Counted from the first letter of the stretch, positions 12,231 through 24,562 are shown. The stretch: 64,000 nucleotides of DNA from Geosiphon pyriformis (GCA_016748015.1 JAAOMT010000240.1:83383-147382), one strand, 5' to 3'. The notes: generated from the letters alone by a model not told the origin. Translations and numbers: made by a program.

Positions 12231-12510
12231 GATAGAATTTGCTCTACAATTTGAACTTGGCGTGTAGACCAGTACATCAAAATATTTTACTGCGGAAGAA
12301 ATTGCCATTGTGTAATTTTTCTTTGTCGGAGACGTAGTTTTATCACTATCAGGTCATTCGAAAAATACTAGCGTGCAAAAAATTATGATGATAATTTCTT
12401 ACTGATTAAATAATCAATTGACAAGCCGCAATGAGACTACAGCTTTTTGTTATTAAGACCGAGAGAATTCAACTTTTTGCGAGAAATGATAATAACTTCC
12501 TTTTCTTGAA

Positions 12511-15442
12511 ATGTCATGTACAAAAGTCCTAAAAGATCTTTCAATAGATCTTCAGTTCACCCTTCCCCCCAATAATAAACCGGTTTTTCTCAAAGTTAAA
12601 TTGAAGCGTGGGCAGCTACTCGTAGACGTTATACGCCATTTCATGGAAGAAAATAATGTTCCATGTTATTTAGAAATGTCTGTTTTATCCACAGTGGAAT
12701 CTTTATTGAAAGAGAGTTGGCGGCGAGATGTTGAATTACAGGGGGAGAGTATGTTATCAATTTAAATTTAAGACTTTATTTTTTCTGACGAAGCCTCATT
12801 TAAGCATTTGACTCTTTGATAATACGCAAGTCAAAGATAGTAAAACTGCGGAAAACATTCGAAAAGGCGTCATTGAAAGATATCAAAAACACACAACTCG
12901 ATATAATGAAACACCGGCAGAGGTAAATCCAAAATCGTGAAAATGCTATTTCACATTAATCATTTTACCCATTTCTTATTCACGATTGACTTCTTATTAA
13001 AGGATGTTTTCCCGAAAGCCTATCATACGCTCGTTCACTCACCAGTTCCATCCATATTTGATACTCTATTGCAGTTGGAGCAAAGCTTTAGTCAAGCGAT
13101 GAATGAACGACTATTAGCACGAGATAAAGAATTAACTGAGCTACGGCACAGGTGTGATTTTATCGAAAAATTGTTTATTTTGATCTTTTTTAACACGTGT
13201 CTGAACCTCACATTCTCCAATTAAGACACCGGAGAGAAATGGACAATGGAACCGAAAATGAAATCACCCATTTGTTAACTTCACATGTCGAGGTAAAAGA
13301 TCTATTTTTGTCTTATCATAGAGTTTTTAAGTCGATCAAGTCTTAAACAGCCCCCTTGACAGGAGTTGGAAATGAGTGAGGCAATGTGGGCTAGTCAACT
13401 TGATCAAACGCAACGCTCGCAAAAAAGCGAATATTGTGAATTTGTGCACGTATTATATGAAGCACATCAACGCTTACTCCATCAAAATTCGAATGATCCA
13501 TCTTGGATGTATCGGTTAGATGGAAAAGACATAGTTTTAGACGTTCTTAACGAACTCAAAAGTCGGGCCCCCAAATTATCAAAAGAAATGTTGGAAATGG
13601 ACAATCAGGAAAACACCACTCGAAGTCGTCATGGAAGTATTACCTCTTTAGCTGATCTGATGGTGTCACCCACCTTAATGACACCTCCTTCGCCTCGTTT
13701 CCAGATTAGCGACGAGAAGAAATCTGTATTTTTTGTGGTGGGAATCTTCAATTTTCTTTTTTTTTCGGATTTACTGCAACTCTAACGTTTAATCCTCTTG
13801 ATAGGAAGAAGATCCAAAACTCCAAAATTTGATAACACCAATTCAAGAGCTAGGGTTCAATGCAGAACAAGCTAAGATGGCTCTTGAAATGACTAATCGA
13901 AATTTGGTATTTGAATACATTTTTCGTATATTGCGAGTTATTATTAGATTCCTCACAATTTTGACTAAGATTTGTTTTGAAGGATCAAGCTGTTAATCTT
14001 CTATTTGAGCAATCGGACAAAATTGACGCCCAAATTGCAGCTGCCAATGCAGCTGCTTCATTACCACCTCGTAGGCCCTCAATTCATGTACTCGGGAAAG
14101 ATCAAGAAAAGCAGGGTCACCGAAGAAGCAAATCTCATTCTCGGCCATTATCACTAGTATTGCAAAAACCTGAACATAAAAAGAGCTGGTCGCCACTCTC
14201 CTTTCTTCATGAGCGTAAACAGTCAATGCTAACTTCAAACAATAATTCCACTGCCAGAAAGTTTGGAAGTTGGCTAGGAAAGGCTATGGAGAATTTCGGG
14301 TTAGATGATGCCAACGAGTATGTATGTGCTATACTTTAATTTTATTGATGAGCCGTTTTGGTACCTTTCAATAATAGCGACCTAGTATTGAACGAGAATT
14401 CTTGAAATAGGCATGGGCCTCGTGGACCCTTGGAAGATCCTCAACTTGTTGAATCTTTCACCATCTCTCTAGGAAATCAAGTCAAGTCCACCCACAATCT
14501 TCGTTTACTGGTGTCAAATATGGATGATTTGCTCAAGTCTTCGAATGATCCCGCGCGTGATATGGCTTACCGGGCACAAACTGCTGCGAACTTATATTCT
14601 CAAAATTTAACAGCAGTGGTCTTACTACTGACACCCAAAGATTGGCCAAATTATAAATTGGGAAAGACCGCCAATAAGGGTTAGCTTTGTAATAAGTCAT
14701 ACACAATTTATTTCTATGTAAAATCTCATTTCTTTCATTTTAAATCAGCATTTTTTGAAAGATGTAAAAAGTCCACTGAATTTCATTTTGATGACGTTGA
14801 AACACAACTTAAAGCAATTGAAGAAGATTATCCAACATACGAAAACCCTGAAAAGAGACCGATTCAAGAAGGTGAGTGTTCAAAATGTCATGGAGCTTCA
14901 AGAAATGTTACTGAATTTTGGTCTTTCAATTAAATTTTATTAGGCGACTTTTTCATCACCAAGCATTCCAATCTTCCTTTAATTCATATCGTATTTCATT
15001 TAGTAATTGATTTCGAATGTCAGTATTTACCCTGCTTCACTATTTCATCACGAATTTATCTCATTGCCTCTCTCTAAATTTAGCTATTCAAAGTTCCGAA
15101 TTGACTCAACGATCACCTGGTATCAACGGGTTACGTTACATTCTCCGAACTGTTAACCGTTTTGACATAACTAGCATTTCTCTTCCTTTTTTGCTTTTGC
15201 CCTCCCATGTCGACGCGTTCTCCGACACTTCTATACCTGAAAACATGTTATATAAACGGGGTGAACTTGTGTTGAAATGCACGAAGGGTTTTATGATCGA
15301 AAATTCACGTGTTCCAAAGCATAGCGTCGCCGAGAAGGAGCAAGAGACCAAAACAGTGCAATTTTTGCTACCAAAAACTGCAAATGATCAACAATTTCAC
15401 TCATTTCGTCTTTTGTTAACTAGCATCTTTCGAGCTAGTTAA
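12511..15442 (+). CDS. FERRY3: C12orf4/FERRY3 homologue with UBA-like insert (723 aa)
   Basis: Eleven exons join in phase: 12511-12748, 12831-12922, 13003-13151, 13226-13292, 13363-13725, 13805-13906, 13983-14317, 14411-14679, 14749-14871, 14944-15018 and 15084-15442. Blocks match human C12orf4 (FERRY subunit 3): LVHSPVPSIFDTLLQLEQSF, VESFTISLGNQVKSTHNLRL, FFITKHSNLPLIHIVFHL, SPGINGLRYILR and FDITSISLPFLLL. In animals FERRY is an endosomal Rab5 effector that binds mRNA. The fungal protein is longer than the human one (about 552 aa). The extra part includes a UBA-like domain at about residues 304-350 (LGFNAEQAKMALEMTNRNL then DQAVNLLFEQ), encoded over the exon 6/7 junction. One donor is the weak GTCAGT at 15019. 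Family membership is firm; a FERRY-like role in a fungus is inference. Confidence 0.88.
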
Positions 15443-16019
15443 TCATTTTTTCTATTTTAGCATTTTCTAAATCTTTAATTTTTGTACAATATGTTTATAT
15501 CGAAGATATTTTATTAGGAGGTATATATAAAAAGGTAATGTTACCATTAATAGAATCTCATTTTCCCTTCGCGCTTGTCAAGCATTCAGGGTTTTGCAAG
15601 TCTCTTCGTTCCACAGGGAATGATTCAAACACTCTTCACAAACTCCAAGAAGCAATAAATTTCCTCCAACTTTCCATTTTCTTTAACTCTGAGAGCAATT
15701 CCCAGCAATCTTATATTTCGAGAATGTGAATCTAAAGTAACCTCATACCGTGGCTCACTTTTCCGATGTTGAGTCCTGGAGGAAAACAAAAGTGACCTGG
15801 AAAAAAAGGGGGTCAAAAATTTCTGAAGATCCCTTGACCAGCCGGAGAGGATGTTAAAAAATCCCATTTGGCATGTTTCAATAGATTAAGTGAAGCACAT
15901 AACATATGCAACACCGTTTCATCCCCTGCTGGTGGAATGGGGTTCGTTCCCCTCAACATGCGTGGGTGTGGTGTCGTGTCAATACCTAAACCACTTCTCT
16001 TATTTCCCCTTCATTAAAG
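15443..16019. other. Intergenic region, no recognised gene
   Basis: This holds the 3' end of the FERRY3-like gene and then less AT-rich DNA at 15890-16019, directly before an exon-like block. A minus-strand open frame at 15625-15867 has no recognisable domain and no splice support, so I do not call it. Confidence 0.5.
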
Positions 16020-16087
16020 GTAGAAAATACTGCGGTTCATTTTTTCTGGGATGATATGGCGAATGATGCAGAGAGCCAAAAGAAACG
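16020..16087 (+). other. Orphan exon-like block
   Basis: A 68-base open block bounded by TTCATTAAAG on the left and GTAAGTG on the right encodes ENTAVHFFWDDMANDAESQK. The strong splice signals and coding-like composition stand out from AT-rich DNA that follows directly. I find no partner exon downstream. It could be a fragment of a duplicated or lost gene. Product unknown. Confidence 0.3.
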
Positions 16088-16665
16088 GTAAGTGATAGAT
16101 CTATGCGGTCTCATGCAAAACTATGTAAGAAAAGTTTTAATAGAATATTTTTTTAAATTAAATTATCTAAATTATTAGAAACATAAAATAAATTAATTTT
16201 TAAATTTTTAAATTATTAAAATTTTATAAAAAACAAGCAAAATAATAAAATAAAAAATCTATTTTTGAATTGATTACTCTAATTATCTTATATAAAACGT
16301 ATTAAATAATTAATAAATATGAAACAAAAAAATAAAAAGATTAAAAAAAGGCTCAAAAAACTATTAAAAACTTTGAAATTTTTGTGATGTCAATTCACTG
16401 TCTGGTTTTTGTTACTATATTCTCATTTGATATATATATATATATATATAAAAAGGATTTTGGACAAAAATTTTAAAAATTGTAAATAAAATGTTAAACC
16501 CTCAGACCTCTAAACTATGATCCTCATTATTATTGTTTTCTTTTGTTTATTTCTAAACCAGTCTATTATTTTCCAGCACTGCTCTTTAATAAAATAGTAA
16601 ACATTATCAATGAAATTCTAATTTGAATTTTACTGACGGTCACCCGATTCTCTCGCGAAACATTA

Positions 16666-18778
16666 TTATTTAACATATCTTGCAATAGCTTGAACAAATG
16701 ATTCTTTGGTTTTTCTATCATCCGAGAAGAAATAATAAGGTTCTGTCGATCGAAAATCCACTTTGAACGAGTTAAGTATTAGCACTTCGGACTGAGCATC
16801 TGACACAGCAGCAACATCATTGTTGAGGTCAATTTTGGAAATGGGAAGCTTGTCAGTGGGATCACGGAAAAGGTAGAGGGTTTGACCACGTAGTTCAAAG
16901 TAACGACGTTTCCAAAACTTTTATAGGGAAAATTAGACCAATTTTAATATTATTATGGAGAGAAAATTTTTTTAATACATCCAAAAACTTTGGAATGAAA
17001 ATGCAATTGGCATTGTGTAGAAACAACTTACATAAACTCCACCACCTTGTACTGTAATATATCCATCTAACAAGACCTAAGAAATTTAACAGTCGACAAA
17101 TTCAGATCAATATTTAGAGCTTTCAAAATAAAGATAGAAAAATAGAGCTCTTCCAAATACCTTTCCACTTTTCTCCAATTCAGCAAATTGAGATTTGAGC
17201 TCTTCATTACGTCTCTTTTCCGCTTCTTCACGAGCCTTCTTTTCTGCTTCAGATTTTGCTTTAGCCTCGGCTACCGCTTTTTCCTTTTTTTGATTAAGAA
17301 GAGTATCTTGTTTCCTACGCTCAGCGTCTTCCAGCGCACGTCTTCTAGCCACTTCCTGAGCAATTTTCTCTGCATCTCTCCTTTGAGCCGCCTCACGTTC
17401 CATTCTTTCGCGTGTCTGCCTTTCAGAATCTTCACCAGTTCCCTTGTAGGTCTCTTGTGATGCAATTTCAGCACTATAATCTGGTTCTTTCTCATTTTCA
17501 ATAGGGGATTTAGGAGTAGGTGGTGTGCCAGGAGGTCCTTGTTGTTTTGGGCTGGAAGGTAATGTTCCCTGACGAAGATTTTGATTTCTAGGAGATGGCG
17601 AGCTTGGTCTGTCATCATTGGCACCAAGCTTTAATCTATTCCGTACATTGGCCTCCGAAAGATCTCCCGGAGTAGAAGCGCTAATCTGGATTTGATGTGC
17701 CTGCTTGACAAAATAATATGTTGTAGAATTGATTTTGAATTTAAAGGATCATAGAAGCAATTTAAAGGAAGAAAATCTTGAAAACTAAAAGTTTCCCTTA
17801 CCTTAAATTGTGCCCCAACTGCTCGACCATGCACTAAAGCACGAGCTTTTTATTACAAGATCCAAGAATAAATTTGTTATTAGAATCAAAATATTTCAGA
17901 TAAAATTGGCAATTAAATCAATTATGGGTTACCTCTTCTCACACCACTTAAGGATTATTATTATTGGAATGTATTAATAGTAATTTATAGTGATTAGAAA
18001 ATATAAATTGATTGATGGGTTCTTCACACTCCCTCAAAATTTCGAGTTTTTTCTGAACAAAAGAATCCTAAAAAAACTAACCTGACTTGTTCGCTTACAT
18101 AGGTTAACAAAACGAATCTGTTCTCAATCCTTAAAAAGCCATATAATACTTCCTCTTTCAAGTTTTGACGAAGTTCATCAAGACCACCAGTACCTTTTGA
18201 GTAAAGGGAGATTTTGTCGCGCGTATCGTGATATCCGAGAATGAGCCTGATTTTTGTGGACAAAATATAACATTTTATTTTATTCATATGTGTGTAGATA
18301 TAGAGATATATATATATATATATAGAGGTAACAAAGCTAATCCGAGAAAATTTTGTCCGAATTGTATTGTGGAAATCAATTAATGTTGATCCAAGTTATA
18401 ATTCGAATCCAAATATAAGGTCACGCAATTTTTTCGACACCCAAGTTCATTATTATCAATCGATTAATTAATTAATTAATTCATTCATTCATTAATTCAT
18501 TAATTCATTAATTCATTCCTTCATTAATGGATTAATGGAGGGGAATTAAGTTTAATTGTATTTTAGACTACATGCGCGATAAGGTCATGTCGCCCAAGTT
18601 TGACTATCCAAAAATTTAACGCAATCCAACAAGGAAAAATGACCCTGACATTAGCTAGTAGCTTTCAAAAACGCCCTTTCAAAAATTCCAATAAGAAAAC
18701 CCACCAGTTGGTGGCCTGACCACTGACAATCTCTTCATATGCTTGTGAAATAGCCGGGTCAGATAAATCGCAGGACAT
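16666..18778 (-). CDS. Actin-binding ADF-H protein with coiled coil and C-terminal PH domain (377 aa)
   Basis: Minus-strand exons 18778-18705, 18246-18082, 17946-17933 (only 14 nt), 17845-17802, 17700-17161, 17076-17032 and 16917-16666 join in phase. Residues 1 to about 115 form an ADF-H domain of Abp1/drebrin/coactosin type: DPAISQAYEEIV, TNW, LILGYH, GTGGLDELRQNL, SGVRRARALVHGRAVGAQFK. A Pro/Ser-rich linker with PPTP and SPSP motifs follows, then an Arg/Glu/Ala coiled coil at about 185-279. The C-terminus is a PH domain: LDGYITVQGGGVYFWKRRYF, LYLFRD, PYYFF, ending ARYVK. It probably links actin filaments to membrane phosphoinositides or protein partners; that is inference. No SH3 domain is seen, unlike yeast Abp1. 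Confidence 0.85.
18304..18540. repeat. AT dinucleotide and ATTA/ATTC tetranucleotide tracts
   Basis: A (TA)n run at about 18308-18323 and a long mixed (ATTA)n/(ATTC)n tract at about 18464-18535. Both fall inside the first intron of the ADF-H/PH gene as I model it (18247-18704). Confidence 0.8.
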
Positions 18779-21178
18779 GGTTGGGTATGTTTAAAGTTGT
18801 AATAAACAAAAAGCAATAAATAGTGATACTTTCGAAAAGAAAGTAAAAATGGTTGAAAAAGGGGCAAATTGAAATATTTTTCGTTCTATCCCAACAAAGA
18901 TTATAAAAGAATGAAAAGGGTGCCCGAGAAACTTCAAAGGTGAGAGATGAGAAAGTAGGTAGGAACAAAAGAATAGCGATGTTGGGGGTGACTGTTATAT
19001 GATAAAAATATGTTGTTCGAAAGTCGACATAATAAAAATTTGATTAAACGCACCAGTCGTAGTGCTTGTTTTTGTTGGTGCAGATTAATAGAATTATTAG
19101 ACAAGGCACACAACTACTCTTTACCTGTTACGGCGAAACCTCTGTGTAAATTATGTATTTAGTGGTGGTGTAAAATTGAACCAATGTAGAAAAAGCAATT
19201 TTTTGAACTTCAGTTTCCCTTAGATGAGAAATGCATCAATATGAATATAGGCAGGAAAACTGCAAAGTCACATTTCGGATTGCATTGAGAACCATTTTAC
19301 GTTTTGTGTGGGCAAAAAATTCGGAAATAAAAAAAGTAATTAATAAAAGTGAAAGTTTTGAATTTTTTTTCATTTGGGAAAAAACCGAATTAGCTGCATG
19401 AATTCAACAAAATTTTATTGAATAATTAAAAGGATTTCAGCAGTCGAAAGATGTAATGTACACTACTTGAAAAAAAAAACCGGGAAAATTAATCCAAAAA
19501 CTATGATACTCCTCCTTTCATCTTTTCTCCCAAACCAAACGGTCACACATCAATAAAGTTTTTAACGATCCACAACTCTTTTTTTAATTTTTTGATATCC
19601 CTAAATGATCTGTTCTTTTTTTTTTTTTAATAATAGTAATAGGAGTTTAAAAGATTTCATATCAACTTTGTTTTTAATGAGTTTTTTGAAAGAAAATAAT
19701 CTAAACAAGTTTTTAGGAGTAGAAAATGTTGGAATAATAAAAAATTATGTTTTTAAAAAATATTTGAACAAATTTTTTTAAATTAATATTAATTTGATTA
19801 TTTTATATTAGAAAGATATATATTTTAATTAATAATAAATTATAAAATTTATATTTATTATATTTAAATTTCTTTTTTTTTATTTGTAATTAATTATTTA
19901 AATAAAATAAAATAAAATAAAATAAATATGGTTAAAATTTAAAAAAAAATCATATATTTTTTATATTATTATTATTATTATTATTTTAAAAATATTGTAA
20001 TAAACAAATATACAGTATAAAACAAATTATTTAATAAGTATATAATATATATTTTAATTATATATATATATATACAGTATATATCATATGTATTTCATTA
20101 AAATAAAATTCAAGATCAGATTGAAGTTTAAAATTTTAAAGACTATAAATTATTTTTCTAAAAATAAAAAAAATAAAAAAATTCGCTGCCCATTAAAAAA
20201 ATTGGGTTTAATACGTCGTAAATTTATAATAAATTATTTTTCGGGATGAATGAATTTTTTTTTTGCACAATTTCAATTATTGTAATCACAAGAAAGAGTG
20301 TAACGTGAATCAGGTGAAAAGTCGAATGAAAATTGTGTTACTGTTACTTTAAAGTATAGTTCAAAAGTACAATAATGTCTTGTATAATAAAATCTTAAAA
20401 AGCTCAGTTTTATTGATTTTACTTTTTTTTAAAAAAAATTATATATTTTTTAGCATAAATTAACATAATCCGTTCTAATCCTTTAAACAAAAGTATTTTG
20501 AAATTAATTAATTAATAAAACATTTTTATTATTATTATTTAATACTTGAAAAATTATTTTTAAAGTCAAATTTTAGAAAAATAAAACAACAAATTAAAAA
20601 AAATATATTTTTTTTTATTTAAACATGAAAATTTTTGAACAAATATCTTAAATTATTAAAATATTAAAATAAAATATTTCACATATTAAAAATCAATTAA
20701 ATTTATTGATACATTTATTGTACTAATTTAGAATTTGAAATATTTTTTTATTTTAAATTTTCTTATGTGTTTAAAAAAAATATCTACTGATATAAAATAT
20801 TTCATTTAAAGCTTTCTAAATTGGGAAAATTATATATTCATAATTTTCTATCATGGGTAAAGGTCAAATGATCGTGTTGATCAAATTTCAATTGATGTAT
20901 TCCCCCATTCATCATATGACAAAAATGGAAATCACAATATAATCAAAGATCTTTTATGGTTACATTACCGTTTCATTCATTAATTCATTAAATTCATTCA
21001 AAACATCAAAATTAATTATTCGTAACCGTTTTTTTTTTGTTTTTTTTTTTAATTCTATTATACGTACGAGAAATTTTTGGTTTCTTTTTTAATTTTTATA
21101 CAGCAAAAACATCAATTGAATAAAGATAAAAAATAACTTTAACATTTCCTATGAAAAAATGGTTTTCTTTAAAATTTA

Positions 21179-21214
<36 letters not shown>

Positions 21215-21475
21215 TTTATTTTTATTATTAAATTTCTTGTTTCAAAATAAATAATTGTTAATAATAATATGAAAATTTTATTTTTTCATATTTTGATTTC
21301 AATTATTGCTTTTTATTTTCGTTTACACTGTTTCAATTCTATAAAAATTACTACTGAATCAATTAAAATAATACTTTACAAAAAAGTCAATATTGGATAA
21401 GATCCATATATCTCAATAAAATAAATTAAACCCCCTATTAAATCGTGTAACTTCTCTTCTATATAAATACAAACC
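18779..21475. other. AT-rich intergenic region, divergent genes
   Basis: About 2.7 kb between the ADF-H/PH gene (-) and the dynein intermediate chain gene (+). It is mostly A/T homopolymers with (AAAAT)n near 19903, (ATT)n near 19969 and (TTA)n near 21180-21211. The least AT-rich parts are 18960-19290 and 20270-20370, but I see no exon in either. Confidence 0.65.
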
Positions 21476-21708
21476 ATGAGTTTTATACCCAAGGAATCAG
21501 ATAAAAAAATAATGGAACACCGTAAACTAGAACTCGAAAAGAAACGTCAAAAACTTGCTGAACTTCGTCGGGCTCGAGAGGAGCGTAAGTATGCGACCCA
21601 CACCACTGAAACAAAAGAATAAACCGGTATCTTTAGTTAAAAGTCTCTCCCGGCATAAAATTGCCTTTAGGAATTACTACTCCAGCAAGAGTCCTCCTTC
21701 CGCTAGCC

Positions 21709-21757
<49 letters not shown>

Positions 21758-24562
21758 TCAACAATAATAATAACAACGGCACCAGCACCAGCAGCAATAA
21801 TAACAACACCAATGTACCCAATTTAGGAAAGCCACCCACTGGAGGGAGAACCAACATTGACGACTTCATAGATCAAATATTCGACAAAAGTCGCTCGGGT
21901 CCACCTACCAACACCTCGCCTGGTGACTCAGATACTGGCTCAGATAAATATGTTGCAAGTGTCCCGAGCCACTTGAGGGGCATTTCCGTTCCTGCGCTTT
22001 CACCTGCTACCTCTGTTCCTCCAAGGTAGCTCAAAGGCAATAAAGTGACCTTGGTTGATTTTAATAATCTTTTTCGTTTCACATATATATTTCTTTTTTA
22101 AAAGCCCTTCAGTCGGCCCCGGGAATCGATTCATACTTGAATTCAAATATTTTGAGGCAGTTATACTTGACATCGCTCCAAAGGTTTAAAAAAGATCCTA
22201 ATTCATTTTCATCTCTTTCTAAATTAATTATATTTGTCTTTTTGATTAATTTTCATTTTGTTATTTTAAAAGGGAAAAGTCTTTTATGGGAAACCAGTTC
22301 AAACAACTGAAACTTCATTTGGACCTCAGCCACCTACCGAAGAAGAAATTTACGAGAAAGTCAAAAAAGAGTTCCAAGAACAGGAAACTGCTAGGTTAGC
22401 CGAAGAAGAGGCACAGCGATTGAGAGACCTTGAGGCCAAAAAAAAAGAGGAATTGGCTAAAGGTTAGTGTGATTAACCTTGAAATAATTTCCTATTTTGC
22501 CAATTTCTGTTTTTAATTTCATATATACATACATACATACATACATACATTGATAATGTCTTTTTTTCCTTAAAATAGATTTAAATGACAAAGAAAGGGA
22601 AAAAATTATACACTCGTCCGAATTTGTCGAATTTATTGATTATTCCACAAAAATTGTCGAGCGAGCATTAAATGAAGATTATGACATCTTGACCGATTAT
22701 ACAGTTAGCCCCGATGTTGACGGGTAAGTAGATAATTAAAAATCTGTTTTTTGGGTGTAGTGAAGCGTTTAACGATGTCTCTTTTTTTAAATATAGTGGC
22801 GATGAAGAAATTCATACTCGAGTAAAAACAGTATGCACTTTTTATGATGAAAAATGGTCCCAAAAGCGGTCAGTCACTGATGTAAATTGGTCACATAAGG
22901 TAAAATGATTACTTCGATTCTGTAAATTATAACGTGATTCATGGGCTAACTCATTTTTACCTGCAGTACCCTGAACTTTGTGTGGCATCTTACAACAAAA
23001 ATCCTATGGCAATGAATGAACCAGATGGGGTAGTTTTGGTATGGAATTCCCATCTATTAGAACGTCCAGAGTTTGTTTTTCATTCTCAGGTAATTTTATC
23101 CTTTTTATTATAGTACAAATTTTTTACTTTTATTTTCAATCAACTCGAAAGGTCCTCCCTATCCTTTTTTGATATTAGTCCGATGTCCTTACCACCACAT
23201 TCTCTCACTTTCATCAAAACCTCATAATCGGAGGCACCTATTCTGGTCAAATCGTGCTTTGGGATACGAGAGCAAAATCTTTGCCAGTCTCGAAAACTCC
23301 GCTCTCCGCTGCTGGTCATACCCATCCAGTTTACTCTATGCAAATGGTTGGAACCAAAAACGCCCACAATCTTATTAGTGCCAGTACCGATGGATTGGTT
23401 TGTTCGTGGCAATTAGACATGTTGGGTCATCCTCAGGTTTATATTCATCAAGAATCTTGATTTTTTCCGAATCTCTAATATGGGCTTGTATCCACGATTT
23501 TAAATCTATTTTTCGGTATCAGGAAACTTTGGAGCTTGTCCATCCAGCTCATAGCAAGACGGATGAGGTTTCTGTCACTGCGCTCGGGTTTCCAGATAAT
23601 GAGACAACAGCTTTTTGGGTCGGTACGGAAGAGGGGAACGTCTATCAAGCCAATCGTTTTGATAGAGCTGGAAGGTAAATGTTTAATAATCAAGTTGTAC
23701 ATATTCTTTATCATTTTATTTAACTTTGAATACTTTTTTTAAAACGCTCTACGCTCAATAGCAAAGCGGGAATAAATCAATATGACTACTACAAAGGTCA
23801 TTGGGGTCCAGTGACTGGACTGCAATTCCATCCTTTAGTTGGTCAAGTTGACTTTTCCGATCTGTTTTTAACTTCTTCAGTCGATTGGACTGTCAAATTA
23901 TGGAGAGCTAAGGTATGAAGAAGCCATTAATTCTCTGAAATATTCTTATAAACTAGTTTCTTGCTTTTATTATACCTTTAAACCAATTTTTAGTCGATAT
24001 CCACGCCGGCCACTGCCACCCAAAACATCACTCCTCTCTATTCTTTTGAAGGCTCGGATGATTATGTGTATGATGTTAAATGGTCTCCCAACCATCCTGC
24101 CTTATTTGGATCGGTTGACGGTACCGGCAGATTTTCCATTTGGAATTTGAATGCAGATACCGAAGTAAATATTATATTTTAACTATTTTGTTAAAGCAGA
24201 AAAGAGTATAAGATTCAGTGATTCTAACCAAACTTCAAAACATCCATCTCAGGTCCCTGTCGTCAATACCCAAGTAGACACTGGTAGGGCACTCAACAAA
24301 ATAAATTGGGATAAGGATGGTCGAAGGGTTGCGATTGGCGCATCAGATGGTCGTGTCCACGTTTATGATATTGGGGAGGCAAGTTTTTATATTTTTAATA
24401 CGTGTGTTCAACAAACCCCGCTCGTTATTTACATCCCTTCCAAATGCCAATTTCTAGATGAGTCATCCAAGACCCGATGAGGCAAATATCTTGCAAAAAA
24501 CCATATCCGAAATGATTGCTAACACTGAAAGTGAAGGTGGCCGGTATGCTGTAAAGGCTTAA
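21476..24562 (+). CDS. DYNC1I: Cytoplasmic dynein intermediate chain (688 aa)
   Basis: Thirteen exons join in phase: 21476-21584, 21671-22025, 22105-22183, 22273-22462, 22579-22723, 22797-22899, 22967-23089, 23179-23436, 23523-23674, 23762-23912, 23994-24164, 24253-24378 and 24458-24562. The basic N-terminal helix ([20 protein letters not shown]) is the p150Glued/NudE-binding segment of dynein intermediate chains. The C-terminal half is a WD40 propeller, with [49 protein letters not shown] and [19 protein letters not shown]. It scaffolds the dynein tail and binds light chains. The linker contains a poly-Asn run coded by (AAT)n. The last intron, 24379-24457, starts GCAAGT, a GC-AG intron. Confidence 0.95.
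21710..21757 (+). repeat. (AAT)n microsatellite coding poly-asparagine
   Basis: About sixteen AAT triplets in exon 2 of the dynein intermediate chain gene encode an uninterrupted Asn run, followed by Ile and six more Asn. The tract is in frame and inside the flexible linker between the N-terminal helix and the WD40 propeller, where length variation is probably tolerated. Confidence 0.9.
22526..22551. repeat. (CATA)n microsatellite in dynein intermediate chain intron
   Basis: About six CATA/TACA units within the intron between exons 4 and 5 (22463-22578) of the dynein intermediate chain gene. Confidence 0.9.

Noticed and set aside
15925-15965. GGGGTTCGTTCCCC, resembling the T-arm (B box) of a tRNA
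   Set aside because: No matching acceptor stem, A box or anticodon arm can be folded in the 70 bases before it.
18400-18420. ATTCGAATCC, similar to a tRNA B box
   Set aside because: There is no A box upstream at the right distance and no cloverleaf; it lies in an intron of the ADF-H gene.
21633-21869. Minus-strand frame with a poly-Leu run
   Set aside because: It is the antisense shadow of the (AAT)n tract in the dynein intermediate chain exon.
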